Positions 8,136-16,975 of a stretch of DNA of 64,000 bases are shown here, one piece after another. A program made the position numbers and the translations under genes. The stretch's first letter is position 1. Each line of letters opens with the position of its first letter. Source of the stretch: Vibrio rhizosphaerae. Lineage in GTDB: Bacteria > Pseudomonadota > Gammaproteobacteria > Enterobacterales > Vibrionaceae. The notes beneath the pieces are model-generated. The model worked only from the letters and a program-made list of their open reading frames with translations. It made no database searches and had not been told where the DNA came from. The stretch is from assembly GCF_024347095.1 (NCBI RefSeq), contig NZ_AP024903.1, forward strand, positions 2,294,001-2,358,000. Direction: 5' to 3'.

Positions 8136-9146
8136 TTAATCCTCAAATGATAATTGAATTTTCATTGCCTTAGACTTATCTGCTGCCAGATCCAGTGCTT
8201 CAATAATGTCGGTGAAGGGGAATACTTTCGTGAGCAGAGGTAATGGATTAATTTTTCCGGTTTCTAACCACCGGACTGCGGTTTCAAACTCAGAAATAAA
8301 TCGGAATGAGCCTTTGACATTGATTTCTTTTGCAAGGCATTTGGTTAACGGAAAATCAACCATTCCCGGTCTCATTCCGACAAGCACAAGCGCCCCTGCC
8401 GCTTTCGTCATATCGATACATGAGTGGAATGCCGGTACTGCGCCGGATGCTTCAAATGAAACATCAAAATAACCTTTCTCTTTGAGATACAGATCCGGCA
8501 CCGTATCCATCGGTGACAAAACTGATGTTGCCCCCATCGCCGTTGCAATGTCCCGGCATCTCTCGGAGAGATCGGACCCGACAACCTCACTCGCCCCCGC
8601 GGCCTGACAAGCGGCAACAATCAGGCAACCGATAGGACCGCATCCTGTCACCAACACCTTTTTACCGACGACACCACCAGACTGATTTACCGCATGAATG
8701 GCGACAGCAAGCGGTTCGGCAAAGGCCATAACCTCTTGCGACATTGTCTCGTCATAAGGGACGACTTGGTCCTTTGTGACTTTCACATACTCAGCAAAAC
8801 CGCCATCCACATGAGGGTTGCGCATCGCACTCCCGAAGAATTCCATCTTCAGGCACTGATTCGATCGACCTGACTGACAGTACTCACATGCACCACATGG
8901 TTTACTCGGATTAACTGCGACAGTTTGATTGGATGGATATAAACGACCGATCACTTCATGCCCGAGCGTCATGGGATGTTGGAGAGAAAAATCACCGACA
9001 CCACCATACTGGTAATAATGGATATCGGATCCACAGATCCCACCGCGTGTAATTTTTACCAGACACTCATTTTCGTCAGCCTCGATAGACGTATTTTCAA
9101 TACTGACCTGATGCTTCCCGGAAACTTTTATCGCTTTAATTTCCAT
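8136..9146 (-). CDS. idnD: L-idonate 5-dehydrogenase (zinc MDR family)
   Basis: Oxidises L-idonate to 5-ketogluconate using NAD(P)+. The 336-residue protein has the GroES-like domain with the catalytic zinc ligands (GGICGSD and GHE), the structural four-cysteine cluster PCGACEYCQSGRSNQC, and the Rossmann fold motif GCGPIGCLIVAA. IDONATE-type features include SDIHYYQYGGVGDF and MEFFGSAMRNPHVDGGFAEY, which match IdnD well. The start at 9146 (MEIKAIKV) has AGGA six bases upstream; the ATG two codons earlier is too close to that site. It is divergent from gluconokinase across a short shared control region carrying a LacI-type operator. Confidence 0.88.
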   Translation of the reverse strand: MEIKAIKVSGKHQVSIENTSIEADENECLVKITRGGICGSDIHYYQYGGVGDFSLQHPMTLGHEVIGRLYPSNQTVAVNPSKPCGACEYCQSGRSNQCLKMEFFGSAMRNPHVDGGFAEYVKVTKDQVVPYDETMSQEVMAFAEPLAVAIHAVNQSGGVVGKKVLVTGCGPIGCLIVAACQAAGASEVVGSDLSERCRDIATAMGATSVLSPMDTVPDLYLKEKGYFDVSFEASGAVPAFHSCIDMTKAAGALVLVGMRPGMVDFPLTKCLAKEINVKGSFRFISEFETAVRWLETGKINPLPLLTKVFPFTDIIEALDLAADKSKAMKIQLSFED

Positions 9147-9180
9147 GCTCATTCCTATTTTTTCGTTTTCAATGTCAATT

Positions 9181-9196
9181 TGGCAACCGCTTGCCA
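9181..9196. promoter_or_regulatory. LacI-family operator in the idnD / gluconokinase divergent promoter
   Basis: TGGCAACCGCTTGCCA is a 16-bp palindrome (arms TGGCAA and TTGCCA) centred on CG, the hallmark of LacI/GntR-family operators. It lies between idnD (start 9146) and gluconokinase (start 9258). The LacI-type gene at 11571 in the same locus is the natural candidate binder. The control of both arms by one site is inferred from position. Confidence 0.7.
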
Positions 9197-9257
9197 TGCT
9201 ATATTTTGATCGGTTATATTAAAAGCAGATGATTAAAAAAATGTGAGACAAAGCAAA

Positions 9258-9794
9258 ATGAAAGATAAAAATATAATCTTTGTAATGGGTGTTTCCGGCT
9301 GTGGGAAAAGTAGTGTCGGAGAGTTAATTTCTAAATATAAATCATATAGATATGAGGATGCAGATAACTTTCATCCGATTGAGAATGTGGAAAAAATGAG
9401 AAACGGCATCCCACTCACCGATGGAGACAGAAAACCGTGGCTGCACGCATTGAACCAAATGGCAACAATATGCAACAAAGAAAACAAAGGCCTCATTGTT
9501 GCCTGCTCTTGCCTTAAGCCTGAATATCGAATGTTGCTGCAAGAAGGTATTCAAGAACATGTGTTGTTTATCTACCTGAAAGGCTCATTTGAGGTCATTA
9601 GCGAACGAATGAAAAAACGGGCAGCCCATTATTTCTCCGGCGATGAAATGCTAAGAAGTCAATTCCAAACTTTAATTGAACCGCACCCTGCCGAATCGAT
9701 TGATTATGTTGAAATCGACATAGATTCAAGAAATTTACAAGAAGTTGCTGACCTTGCTTTACAAGCAATCAACGGGGTGAATTATGCTCAATGA
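9258..9794 (+). CDS. Gluconokinase (GntK/IdnK family)
   Basis: Phosphorylates D-gluconate to 6-phosphogluconate with ATP. The 178-residue P-loop protein begins with KNIIFVMGVSGCGKSSVGE (Walker A GVSGCGKSS), followed by the family motifs YEDADNFHPIENVEKM, GIPLTDGDRKPWL and ACSCLKPEYRMLL, all closely matching E. coli GntK and IdnK. The start ATG at 9258 is preferred over the in-frame GTG at 9243 because a GAGA lies at usable distance. Its stop overlaps the edd start by 11 bases, so translation is probably coupled. Whether it is the gntK or idnK orthologue cannot be told. Confidence 0.92.
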   Translation: MKDKNIIFVMGVSGCGKSSVGELISKYKSYRYEDADNFHPIENVEKMRNGIPLTDGDRKPWLHALNQMATICNKENKGLIVACSCLKPEYRMLLQEGIQEHVLFIYLKGSFEVISERMKKRAAHYFSGDEMLRSQFQTLIEPHPAESIDYVEIDIDSRNLQEVADLALQAINGVNYAQ

Positions 9795-11526
9795 AGTGAT
9801 TAAACATGTGACACAAACCATAGAAGAGCGCTCAAAAGCATCCAGAAATACCTATTTAACCAAAATTAAAGCATTAGAAAGCGAACACATGAATCTGGAT
9901 GCAATTGAGCCCAGTAATGCCGCTCATGTGCTGGCAGCCATTGATACCGATCGCCGAGTCATCATGCGCTCAAAATCAACCTTCAAACTCGGGATCATCA
10001 GTTCCTACAATGAAATGGTATCCGCGCATGCACCGTATGTTCATTACCCTGAGTTGATCAAAAAAATTGCTGCCCGTCTGGGGCACAGTGCTTCCTTTAT
10101 CGGGGGGGTTCCTGCCATTTGTGATGGCGTGGTTCAGGGCTATAAAGGTATGGAATTATCGCTGATCAGCAGAAATATCATCGCCATGGCGACGGCCATT
10201 CCGTTAACATGCTCGACGGCGGATCGGGCTATCTTACTAGGTACATGTGATAAAATCGTCCCGGGAATGCTGATCGGCGCTTTATCTCGCGGTTATCTGC
10301 CCTCATATTTCATCCCTTCCGGCACCATGACAACCGGCATTAGCAATTCAGAAAAATCATCAGCACGACAAAAATTCCACCTTGGCGACATCGATTCATC
10401 ACAACTTTTAGAGACGGAATGTCGATGTTATCACGGTGAAGGAACCTGTACCTTCTATGGCACAGCCAATACGAATCAGGTCATGCTGGAAGCACTGGGG
10501 ATTCAGCCGATAGATTCGGGATTGGCGAGTGTGTGCAGTGACAAATCTGCGGTGATGGAAGAAGTGATACAAGCGATCTTGTCTGCAGAAGCGCCGGCTC
10601 TGTATGAACTGATCACCGTCAAATCAATCCTCAACGCCTGCGTGGTTTGGCTGGCAACGGGCGGCTCAACCAATCACACCTTACATCTGGTCGCAATTGC
10701 TCGTTCTGCTGGAATTATGCTTCGCTGGGAAGATATGGACGCCTTGTCTGCCGTTGTCCCCCTGCTGGCAAAGATTTATCCGAATGGCGAAGCGGATGTG
10801 AACCAGTTTCATCAGGCCGGTGGTGTTTCTGCCGTGATGCATGAACTGTTAAACGCCGGACTGCTCCATGGTGATGTGAAGTGCTTCAACAACCGAACAA
10901 TCGCCGAACACATACAGAAGAAAGCAAATGGCATCCGTAACAACGCAATTATCCGCACGACCCAAGCACCATTCAGCACGACCGGTGGCATCAGACTTCT
11001 GCAAGGCAACATCGGTCAGGGCATCATGAAAGTTTCCGCGGTTGCACCGTCAAAGAGAAAAGTCACCGCAAAAGCCAGAGTGTTTGAAAGTCAGCAAGCT
11101 GTCTACAATGCCTATCACAACAATGAATTATGGTGCGACTGTGTGGTGATTTTGAAACATCAGGGCCCGACCGCAAATGGCATGCCCGAACTGCACAAAC
11201 TCATGCCGCTATTAGGGAATGTTTTAGATAAAGGGTATCAGGTCGCCCTTTTAACGGATGGCCGCCTATCCGGCGCTTCAGGAAAAGTCCCGGCAGTTGT
11301 TCATATTACGCCGGAAGCCCAAAAAGGAGGCCCGATCGCAACCATTCAGGATGGGGATATCATCGAAGTTGATGGCGAGAATGGCATCATCCACAACCGG
11401 AACGCAGGCACAACACCATCAGCGACGCCCCGGTTAACAGATGAGAATGATCATGATTTATTTGATGTTATACGCATTTCATTAGACCACGCCAATAGTG
11501 GTGCCATGAGTAAAATAGTACAATGA
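9784..11526 (+). CDS. edd: Phosphogluconate dehydratase (Entner-Doudoroff), divergent copy
   Basis: Dehydrates 6-phosphogluconate to KDPG, the first Entner-Doudoroff step. The 580-residue protein belongs to the IlvD/Edd family and retains the iron-sulphur cysteine contexts GGVPAICDGV, TCDKIVPGM and CHGEGTCTFYGTAN, the WLATGGSTNHTLHL motif and the C-terminal LTDGRLSGASGKVPAVVHI. It is about 25 residues shorter than E. coli Edd (603) and its segment IPLTCSTADRAILLGT departs from the usual SHNMFDGALFLG, so it may be a locus-specific paralogue. It is coupled to gluconokinase. No eda (KDPG aldolase) gene is present in the window, so the pathway is completed elsewhere. Confidence 0.88.
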   Translation: MLNEVIKHVTQTIEERSKASRNTYLTKIKALESEHMNLDAIEPSNAAHVLAAIDTDRRVIMRSKSTFKLGIISSYNEMVSAHAPYVHYPELIKKIAARLGHSASFIGGVPAICDGVVQGYKGMELSLISRNIIAMATAIPLTCSTADRAILLGTCDKIVPGMLIGALSRGYLPSYFIPSGTMTTGISNSEKSSARQKFHLGDIDSSQLLETECRCYHGEGTCTFYGTANTNQVMLEALGIQPIDSGLASVCSDKSAVMEEVIQAILSAEAPALYELITVKSILNACVVWLATGGSTNHTLHLVAIARSAGIMLRWEDMDALSAVVPLLAKIYPNGEADVNQFHQAGGVSAVMHELLNAGLLHGDVKCFNNRTIAEHIQKKANGIRNNAIIRTTQAPFSTTGGIRLLQGNIGQGIMKVSAVAPSKRKVTAKARVFESQQAVYNAYHNNELWCDCVVILKHQGPTANGMPELHKLMPLLGNVLDKGYQVALLTDGRLSGASGKVPAVVHITPEAQKGGPIATIQDGDIIEVDGENGIIHNRNAGTTPSATPRLTDENDHDLFDVIRISLDHANSGAMSKIVQ

Positions 11527-11570
11527 TAAAAGTACCGAGTCATCGGATGCATCATAAAAGAGTACACACA

Positions 11571-12569
11571 ATGAACAAACGAACAACAATTGCCGATGTT
11601 GCTGCTTATTTGGGTATTAATAAATCGACTGTATCCAGAGCACTCAACAATCCAAACCGGGTATCTACTGAGCTCAAAGAGCGGATTGAGGTGGCATGTA
11701 AAGAACTGAATTACATCCCCAATGTCGCCGCCAAAACGCTGGCTTCCTCTTCGAGTAAATCAATTGTTTTAGTCGTCCCCAGTTTTACTAACTCGGTCTT
11801 CGCAGAGATTATCAGCGTCGTCAAAGCAGAATGTGATGAACTCGGATACAACCTGCTGATTGGTGATGCGACCTATACAAAATTCGGCGAAGAAAAAGTC
11901 GTTGAAAACTTCTTATCCAGAAATGTTGATGGTTTTATTTTAAGCGAAACAGAACACACCTTAGATACGAAGCGGATGATTGACTCGGCAAATCTGCCAA
12001 CGGTTGAAATCATGGATAGCATTGAAAAACCGAATTTCAACGCAAACTTTGGTGTGAACCAAATTGAGGCCGCCGCTTGTTTAACCGAGTATTTAATTAC
12101 TAAAGGGCGTAAAAATATTGCGTTTTGCTCCACTTGGTTGGATCGACGGGCTATGTTGAGAAAATTAGCCTGGGAAAACACACTGGAAAAACACGGGATG
12201 GAATCCCATCGCTTTTTTCAGACCAAAGAAACAACATCATTTCATAATGGTGAGAACGCAATATCAGCCATTTTAAGTCAATGGCCTGAAACCGACGCCG
12301 TATTTTTTGTCAATGACGATATGGCAGCCGGCGCCATCATGCAGTGTCAGCGTTTTGATATTAAAGTCGGTAAGGATCTCGATATTGTGGGTTTCAATGA
12401 CCTTGATTTTGCAGGCGTCATCAATCCCAGACTGACGACGATCAGAACACCGCGGACTAAAATGGCAAAACTCGCCGTTAAGACCTTGGTTGATATCATT
12501 GAAGGCAAACAGGTTACCAGTCTCTCCAAAGAACTCCCGTTTGAACTAATGATTCGTGAAAGTGCGTAA
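11571..12569 (+). CDS. LacI-family transcriptional regulator of the idonate/gluconate locus
   Basis: A 332-residue repressor-type protein with an N-terminal LacI helix-turn-helix (TTIADVAAYLGINKSTVSRALNNP), a hinge-helix region (NVAAKTLASSSSKSIVLVVP) and a C-terminal sugar-binding domain ending NPRLTTIRTP. The start at 11571 (MNKRTT) is used because all LacI proteins begin just before the helix-turn-helix; the 16-codon extension overlapping edd is not expected to be translated. It follows edd by 44 bases on the same strand. By analogy with GntR and IdnR it should sense gluconate, idonate or 5-ketogluconate and bind the palindrome at 9181-9196. Confidence 0.9.
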   Translation: MNKRTTIADVAAYLGINKSTVSRALNNPNRVSTELKERIEVACKELNYIPNVAAKTLASSSSKSIVLVVPSFTNSVFAEIISVVKAECDELGYNLLIGDATYTKFGEEKVVENFLSRNVDGFILSETEHTLDTKRMIDSANLPTVEIMDSIEKPNFNANFGVNQIEAAACLTEYLITKGRKNIAFCSTWLDRRAMLRKLAWENTLEKHGMESHRFFQTKETTSFHNGENAISAILSQWPETDAVFFVNDDMAAGAIMQCQRFDIKVGKDLDIVGFNDLDFAGVINPRLTTIRTPRTKMAKLAVKTLVDIIEGKQVTSLSKELPFELMIRESA

Positions 12570-12582
12570 TATCGAATAAAGG

Positions 12583-12620
12583 GTCTGACACTGTCCATTC
12601 TTTAACCGGAGCTGTCAGAC
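12583..12620. terminator. Inverted repeat downstream of the LacI gene
   Basis: GTCTGACA at 12583-12590 and TGTCAGAC at 12613-12620 are exact reverse complements separated by 22 bases. It lies 13 bases after the lacI-type stop codon. It lacks a U-tract, so it may be a weak terminator or an mRNA-end structure. Confidence 0.45.
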
Positions 12621-12799
12621 TCGTCAACACTTCAACCTCATATTTCGGAGCCGGAGGCTACAACAAGACAAACCACTAAAACCGAACCCCGTCGCATTTC
12701 CCTGGGCAACCCAACTAAAACCATGACAAACAGTGTTTTTTGCTGCCCGCTTCTTTTATCCTATGAACCATTCAATCCACACCGACCGAATATCGCTTT

Positions 12800-13678
12800 A
12801 TGAAAACATCGCTCGAACATTTGCCCGAATCCAAACAGCAGGCGCTTGCCACCATATCGGCCATTTTGCGCGATACGCTGGAAGACTACCTTCAGGGCAA
12901 AACAGCGAGTAAAAGCGAGTTTCGGATTGTGAAAATCATCCTGTTCGGCAGCCATGCCAAAGGCACATGGGTCAACGATCCGGTCAATGGCTATATCAGC
13001 GATTACGATATTCTGGTGATTGTGAATAAAGCCGCGCTGGTTGAAGAAGATGTCGTCTGGCAACGCGCCAAAGAGCAGATCGACCGTAAAGTCACTTCGG
13101 CACCGCTGGGATTGATTGTCCATGATTTGCAGGAAGTCAACGAACGGCTACAGCAAGGGCACTATTTCTTCAAAGATATCCGCGAAGAAGGGATTGAACT
13201 GTTTGCCGCCACACCAAAACCGCTGGCAGAGCCGGGGGATTTAACCGAAGCAGAGCAACGGGAGATCGCTCGCAAGCATTATGAACAGTGGTTTACGAGT
13301 GCCAGCGAATTCTTTATGTGTTTTGAACTCATGACTGCAAATCATCATCTGAAGACTGCGGCATTTCAGCTTCACCAAGTCACAGAAAAATTGTTTGCCT
13401 GTACCCTACTCACCTGCACCAATTATTTACCCAAATCCCACAATATCGAAAAACTGGGGAAACTATGCGCCCAAATCGAGGCTGAATTTGCAACGATTTT
13501 TCCGCTCGACAACAAATTCCACCGCCGCAGCTTCCGCCGCCTGCAACGCGCATATATCGAAGCCCGCTACTCAGAACATTATGAGATCACCGAGGAAGAA
13601 TTGGCATATCTGGAAACAGAAGTGCAGCGGTTGAAAGGATTGGTGGAACGGGTTTGTTTGAAAAGAATAATTCACTAA
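12800..13678 (+). CDS. Fused nucleotidyltransferase (MNT) - HEPN domain protein
   Basis: A 292-residue protein joining a minimal nucleotidyltransferase domain (about residues 45-130; ILFGSHAKGTW followed by SDYDILVIV gives the GS and DxD catalytic signature) to a C-terminal HEPN helical domain (about residues 150-285; HYEQWFTSASEFF, AAFQLHQVTEKLF, then AYIEARYSEHY). In other bacteria separate MNT and HEPN proteins form toxin-antitoxin pairs in which the MNT protein modifies the HEPN RNase. Here the two are fused, as in many chromosomal copies of unknown role. The classic Rx4-6H RNase motif is not obvious, so RNase activity is uncertain. It stands alone between the idonate locus and an esterase. 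Confidence 0.82.
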   Translation: MKTSLEHLPESKQQALATISAILRDTLEDYLQGKTASKSEFRIVKIILFGSHAKGTWVNDPVNGYISDYDILVIVNKAALVEEDVVWQRAKEQIDRKVTSAPLGLIVHDLQEVNERLQQGHYFFKDIREEGIELFAATPKPLAEPGDLTEAEQREIARKHYEQWFTSASEFFMCFELMTANHHLKTAAFQLHQVTEKLFACTLLTCTNYLPKSHNIEKLGKLCAQIEAEFATIFPLDNKFHRRSFRRLQRAYIEARYSEHYEITEEELAYLETEVQRLKGLVERVCLKRIIH

Positions 13679-13712
13679 CTTAAATATGTAATAGATAACA
13701 GGAGCGTCTTGA

Positions 13713-14642
13713 ATGGTAAGTCTTAGTTTGGAGAAGGGGATAAAAGAGCTTGTCGAAGGTTTTATCAAGGCAGGATGCCCTTCCGTCAGGAATCAGTCTA
13801 TTGCTGAGCGGCGACAAGGCTACTTGGACAGTGTCTCTCTTGCTGGGGAAAGCGAGCCTGTATATCAAGTAAGAGAGGTAGAGATTGATGGTTCAACGCT
13901 ACGCATCTATAAACCATCGGCTGAAGAAAAACTACCAGTAACGATATATTTTCATGGTGGTTGTTTCGTTAGTGGTGGGTTCGATACCCATGATCAACAA
14001 CTTAGAAAACTGGCTAATGTGTCTGGTGCAATTGTCATAGCAGTAAAGTACCGATTAGCGCCTGAGTATACTTATCCGGCAGCACACGATGACGCATATA
14101 ACTCAACGTTGATTATACGTGACCACTGTGCTGAGTGGGGTGGTGACCCACATAATATAAGCCTTGTTGGAGATAGCGCAGGAGGTCACTTATGTCTCGT
14201 AACATCTTTACGATTAAAAGAAAATTCTGACTGGCAACCCGCAAAGCAAATTCTTATTTATCCTATGTTAGATGCGACCGCTTCAAGTCAAAGCTATGAA
14301 GATAATGGTAAGCACTACATCATTACCAAAGATACCTTGGTAACAGGGTATGATATGTACTTAAACGAAGTATCGCGAGAGCATCCTGAGGCAAGTCCTC
14401 TATATCGAACTGATTTTGCAGGCCTTCCAGAAACTCATATTCTTACTGCGGAATTCGATCCTTTAGTTGATGAAGGTGAACTTCTATATCGCAAGTTGCT
14501 GGATGCAGGCGTTGAAGCCCAGTGCAGAAGGTATTTAGGCGTAACTCACGGCTTTTTTCAACTCTCAGGCATAAGCCATGCGGCTAAAGAGTCCATTCAT
14601 CAAGTTGCTACTATTATCCAAACCAATAAGTTAGATGTTTGA
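13713..14642 (+). CDS. Alpha/beta hydrolase (HSL-type esterase/lipase family)
   Basis: A 309-residue cytosolic carboxylesterase-like enzyme. The oxyanion-hole motif IYFHGGCFVSGG replaces the usual HGGG with HGGC, the nucleophile elbow is GDSAGGH, the catalytic Asp lies in TAEFDPLVDEG and the His in GVTHGF. This combination defines the hormone-sensitive-lipase family, which hydrolyses short acyl esters; the natural substrate is unknown. A GGAG site precedes the start (AACAGGAGCGTCTTGAATG). It lies between the MNT-HEPN gene and the degraded orphan gene, and may mark the beginning of the less conserved region. Confidence 0.88.
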   Translation: MVSLSLEKGIKELVEGFIKAGCPSVRNQSIAERRQGYLDSVSLAGESEPVYQVREVEIDGSTLRIYKPSAEEKLPVTIYFHGGCFVSGGFDTHDQQLRKLANVSGAIVIAVKYRLAPEYTYPAAHDDAYNSTLIIRDHCAEWGGDPHNISLVGDSAGGHLCLVTSLRLKENSDWQPAKQILIYPMLDATASSQSYEDNGKHYIITKDTLVTGYDMYLNEVSREHPEASPLYRTDFAGLPETHILTAEFDPLVDEGELLYRKLLDAGVEAQCRRYLGVTHGFFQLSGISHAAKESIHQVATIIQTNKLDV

Positions 14643-14746
14643 GATCAGTCTGACACGTTGATGGACAAAGATGTTATAGAACTTACACTTTAGAATACTT
14701 CCAGCGTATTAGGAAAAGTATAATGCAAGACTTGATCCCGTGATTT

Positions 14747-15144
14747 TTATTTTGCCAGCTGAGTCTCTATCCACTGGTAGAGTCCATCCGGCGTTTCGAT
14801 TTTATCCAGTTTCAGCTCGCTTAACTGCTCCTTCGTACAGAACTGTATCGCCGCGGCAAAACACTCGGCCATGGTGTGAAAACGGAAATCGTTCATAAAA
14901 GCCATAATGCTCAGAAGCAGTTTTATCGGGAAAGGCTGTTTTTCATCGATGAATCTAAAAAATCCCGGGTGGTGCCCGATATCCCTGAGAGCAGAGGAAA
15001 ACCAGCCCGTTTCAAAGCCACATAGACATCATTGTCCAGCTTAAGCTGGACAATTTGATCCGATGTAAATGATTTGGGCGCAAGACTGTTTTGTCGTGGG
15101 CCGTTAAATGAAAACGATTTTAGGGGGGCCGCTCTATTCCAGTC
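14747..15144 (-). pseudogene. Frameshifted, truncated gene of unrecognised family
   Basis: Two minus-strand reading frames join into one plausible 130-residue protein. The upstream part (15144 down to about 14963) reads SDQIVQLKLDNDVYVALKRA then GFPLLSGISGTTRDF. The downstream part (about 14956 to the TAA at 14747) reads FRFIDEKQPFPIKLLLSI, then AFMNDFRFHTMAECFAAAIQ and ends YQWIETQLAK. They are out of frame by one base at a run of six A (14957-14962). No start codon or ribosome site is seen; a stop lies just above 15144, so the 5' end is also lost. The family is not recognised. Confidence 0.55.
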
Positions 15145-15302
15145 CTATACTAGTTTAAAAGCTGTCCAGTGGTCGAAATGACGTTGTTGTATGGTCAATC
15201 GTGTGCTTGGTGACGGATACTATTAGCAGAATGTTAGGTTTCTAAAGATACTGAACCAAGCATTAAAGTAAACAATGGGAAAGAACTTCTTAGTGGTAAT
15301 GT

Positions 15303-16157
15303 ATGAAAAATATTATAGATATGGAGCCTTGGCTAAATAGATCAGAATTAGAAGTTTGGTCCCATTTAGATAATCCTCATCCTCAGGAAGTTGTGGACTT
15401 ACTGCTTCAACCCCATAAATCAAGCTATTATTTTTTGATGTTCATCAACCGAGGTTCAGTTGAATTCTCAGTTGATCTCCGTACTGTTCAGGTTAATGAA
15501 GGGCAAGCTTTGTTTATCAAGCCCCAGCAAGTACGAATGCCACCGGCCAGTAAAGGCGAAGCTGAATTTTTTAAAATATTGTTCAGCGAACAAACATATT
15601 CTTTATTACCACTCACTTTCAAATTTTGGCTAGATCCTATTCAACAACAGAAAATTAGTTTTACGGCTGATGCTTGGGAGAGAATGAATCAAGTCATTTT
15701 ACTTCTGAGACAAACCTTACAAAAGGATGCAGGAATTGCCCTCTCACATAGCTATTTACAAAGCGTGTTAACTGAAATGGAAGAGAGTTATTTTGCTAAT
15801 GTTTCGACTCAGTATAATGGACGTTATGTTCAACCTTTTCTTCGTTTTCAGCATTTGGTTGAAGAGCAGTTCATGGCACCTTTATCGGTTGCTGCAATCG
15901 CTAAACAACTAGCAATGAGCGAAAGTAATTTATACAGTGTAGTGAAAGAGTGGTCAGGTATATCGCCTAAAAAATACATTAATCAGCGAATTGCTTTAGA
16001 AGCTCAAAGGCGCCTTTTATATGCTGACGAATCCGTCAAAGAGCTGGCCACGAGACTCGGTTTTTCTGATGAAAATTATTTGTCACGCTTTTTTCGAAAG
16101 CAAACAGGACAGTCTATTTCTGAGTTTCGCCATAAATTTGCAGAATTGTCCAGATAA
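15303..16157 (+). CDS. AraC-family transcriptional regulator
   Basis: A 284-residue DNA-binding regulator. The N-terminal half (about 1-170) is a cupin-like sensory domain (LRTVQVNEGQALFIKPQQVRM). The C-terminal 100 residues contain the two AraC helix-turn-helix units: SVAAIAKQLAMSESNLYSVV and ELATRLGFSDENYLSRFFRK followed by TGQSISEFR. It is followed 78 bases later by an SDR gene on the same strand, a common regulator-target pair in which the AraC protein activates the reductase. The inducer is unknown. Confidence 0.9.
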   Translation: MKNIIDMEPWLNRSELEVWSHLDNPHPQEVVDLLLQPHKSSYYFLMFINRGSVEFSVDLRTVQVNEGQALFIKPQQVRMPPASKGEAEFFKILFSEQTYSLLPLTFKFWLDPIQQQKISFTADAWERMNQVILLLRQTLQKDAGIALSHSYLQSVLTEMEESYFANVSTQYNGRYVQPFLRFQHLVEEQFMAPLSVAAIAKQLAMSESNLYSVVKEWSGISPKKYINQRIALEAQRRLLYADESVKELATRLGFSDENYLSRFFRKQTGQSISEFRHKFAELSR

Positions 16158-16235
16158 TATCAGGATCTACGCCTACTAGATTCCATCATGGTTTTTCATA
16201 ATAGCTACGTCATTTCTTAACGATGGAGCAATATT

Positions 16236-16970
16236 ATGAAAACTGCTTTAATTTCCGGAGCTAATCAAGGTATCGGCTTTGAAACCGCTCGTCATTTGGC
16301 AAAACTAGGTTATTTTGTTTATTTAGGTTGTCGTAAAGAAGAAGCCGCAAAAGAAGCTGTAACACAATTGCATAATGAAACGCTTACCAATGTTGATTGG
16401 GTGTTACTCGATGTTACAAGCCAAGCTATTATCGATGCAGCTTCAGAATCACTATCCACAAAGATGGACAGTCTTGATGTGCTTATTAACAATGCTGGTA
16501 TCTTGGGCAAGCATAACGAGGATAGAAGTATCAGTGTGGAAGAAACCGTGCGAGTATTTGATACTAATGTTTTTGGTGTTATGCGAGTAACTCAAGCTTT
16601 TCTTCCTTTATTGCATAAATCCGATACCCCAAGAATTGTTAATGTTTCGAGTGGGATCGGTTCTCTTACTTGCCAAAGTGATCCTGAATGGCCTTTTTAT
16701 CCCTATAAAAGTGATGCGTATTTCCCATCAAAATCGGCATTGAACGCTTACACTGTAGCAATGGCTGCCAAATTAGGTGATAGAGGATTTAAAGTTAATT
16801 CTGTTGATCCCGGTTTTATTGGTACCGCTTTTAATAATTACGCGGGGCCGGGTAAGCCAGAGAATGCAGCAGAAATCATAGTCCATGCTGCTACATTAGA
16901 AAGTGATGGTCCAAATGGACAATTTCTGTCTGAATCTGAAGGTTCTATTAATGGAATTATGCCTTGGTAA
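16236..16970 (+). CDS. SDR-family NAD(P)-dependent oxidoreductase (carbonyl-reductase like)
   Basis: A 244-residue short-chain dehydrogenase. It has the cofactor motif SGANQGIGFETARHLA (residues 6-21), LLDVTS, NNAGILGK, the catalytic VNVSSGIGSLT serine and a YFPSKSALNAYTVAMA segment providing the catalytic Tyr-x3-Lys as Y-F-P-S-K. The tail ends NGIMPW, a usual ending for this group, so the gene appears intact even though a transposase remnant starts 6 bases past its stop. GGAGCAATATT precedes the start. The substrate is probably a small carbonyl compound; the link with the upstream AraC regulator suggests induction by it. Confidence 0.88.
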   Translation: MKTALISGANQGIGFETARHLAKLGYFVYLGCRKEEAAKEAVTQLHNETLTNVDWVLLDVTSQAIIDAASESLSTKMDSLDVLINNAGILGKHNEDRSISVEETVRVFDTNVFGVMRVTQAFLPLLHKSDTPRIVNVSSGIGSLTCQSDPEWPFYPYKSDAYFPSKSALNAYTVAMAAKLGDRGFKVNSVDPGFIGTAFNNYAGPGKPENAAEIIVHAATLESDGPNGQFLSESEGSINGIMPW

Positions 16971-16975
16971 GTACC

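Noticed and set aside
12761..13123. 120-codon frame antisense to the MNT-HEPN gene
   Set aside because: Lies entirely opposite a well-supported gene with GS and DxD motifs; typical mirror frame.
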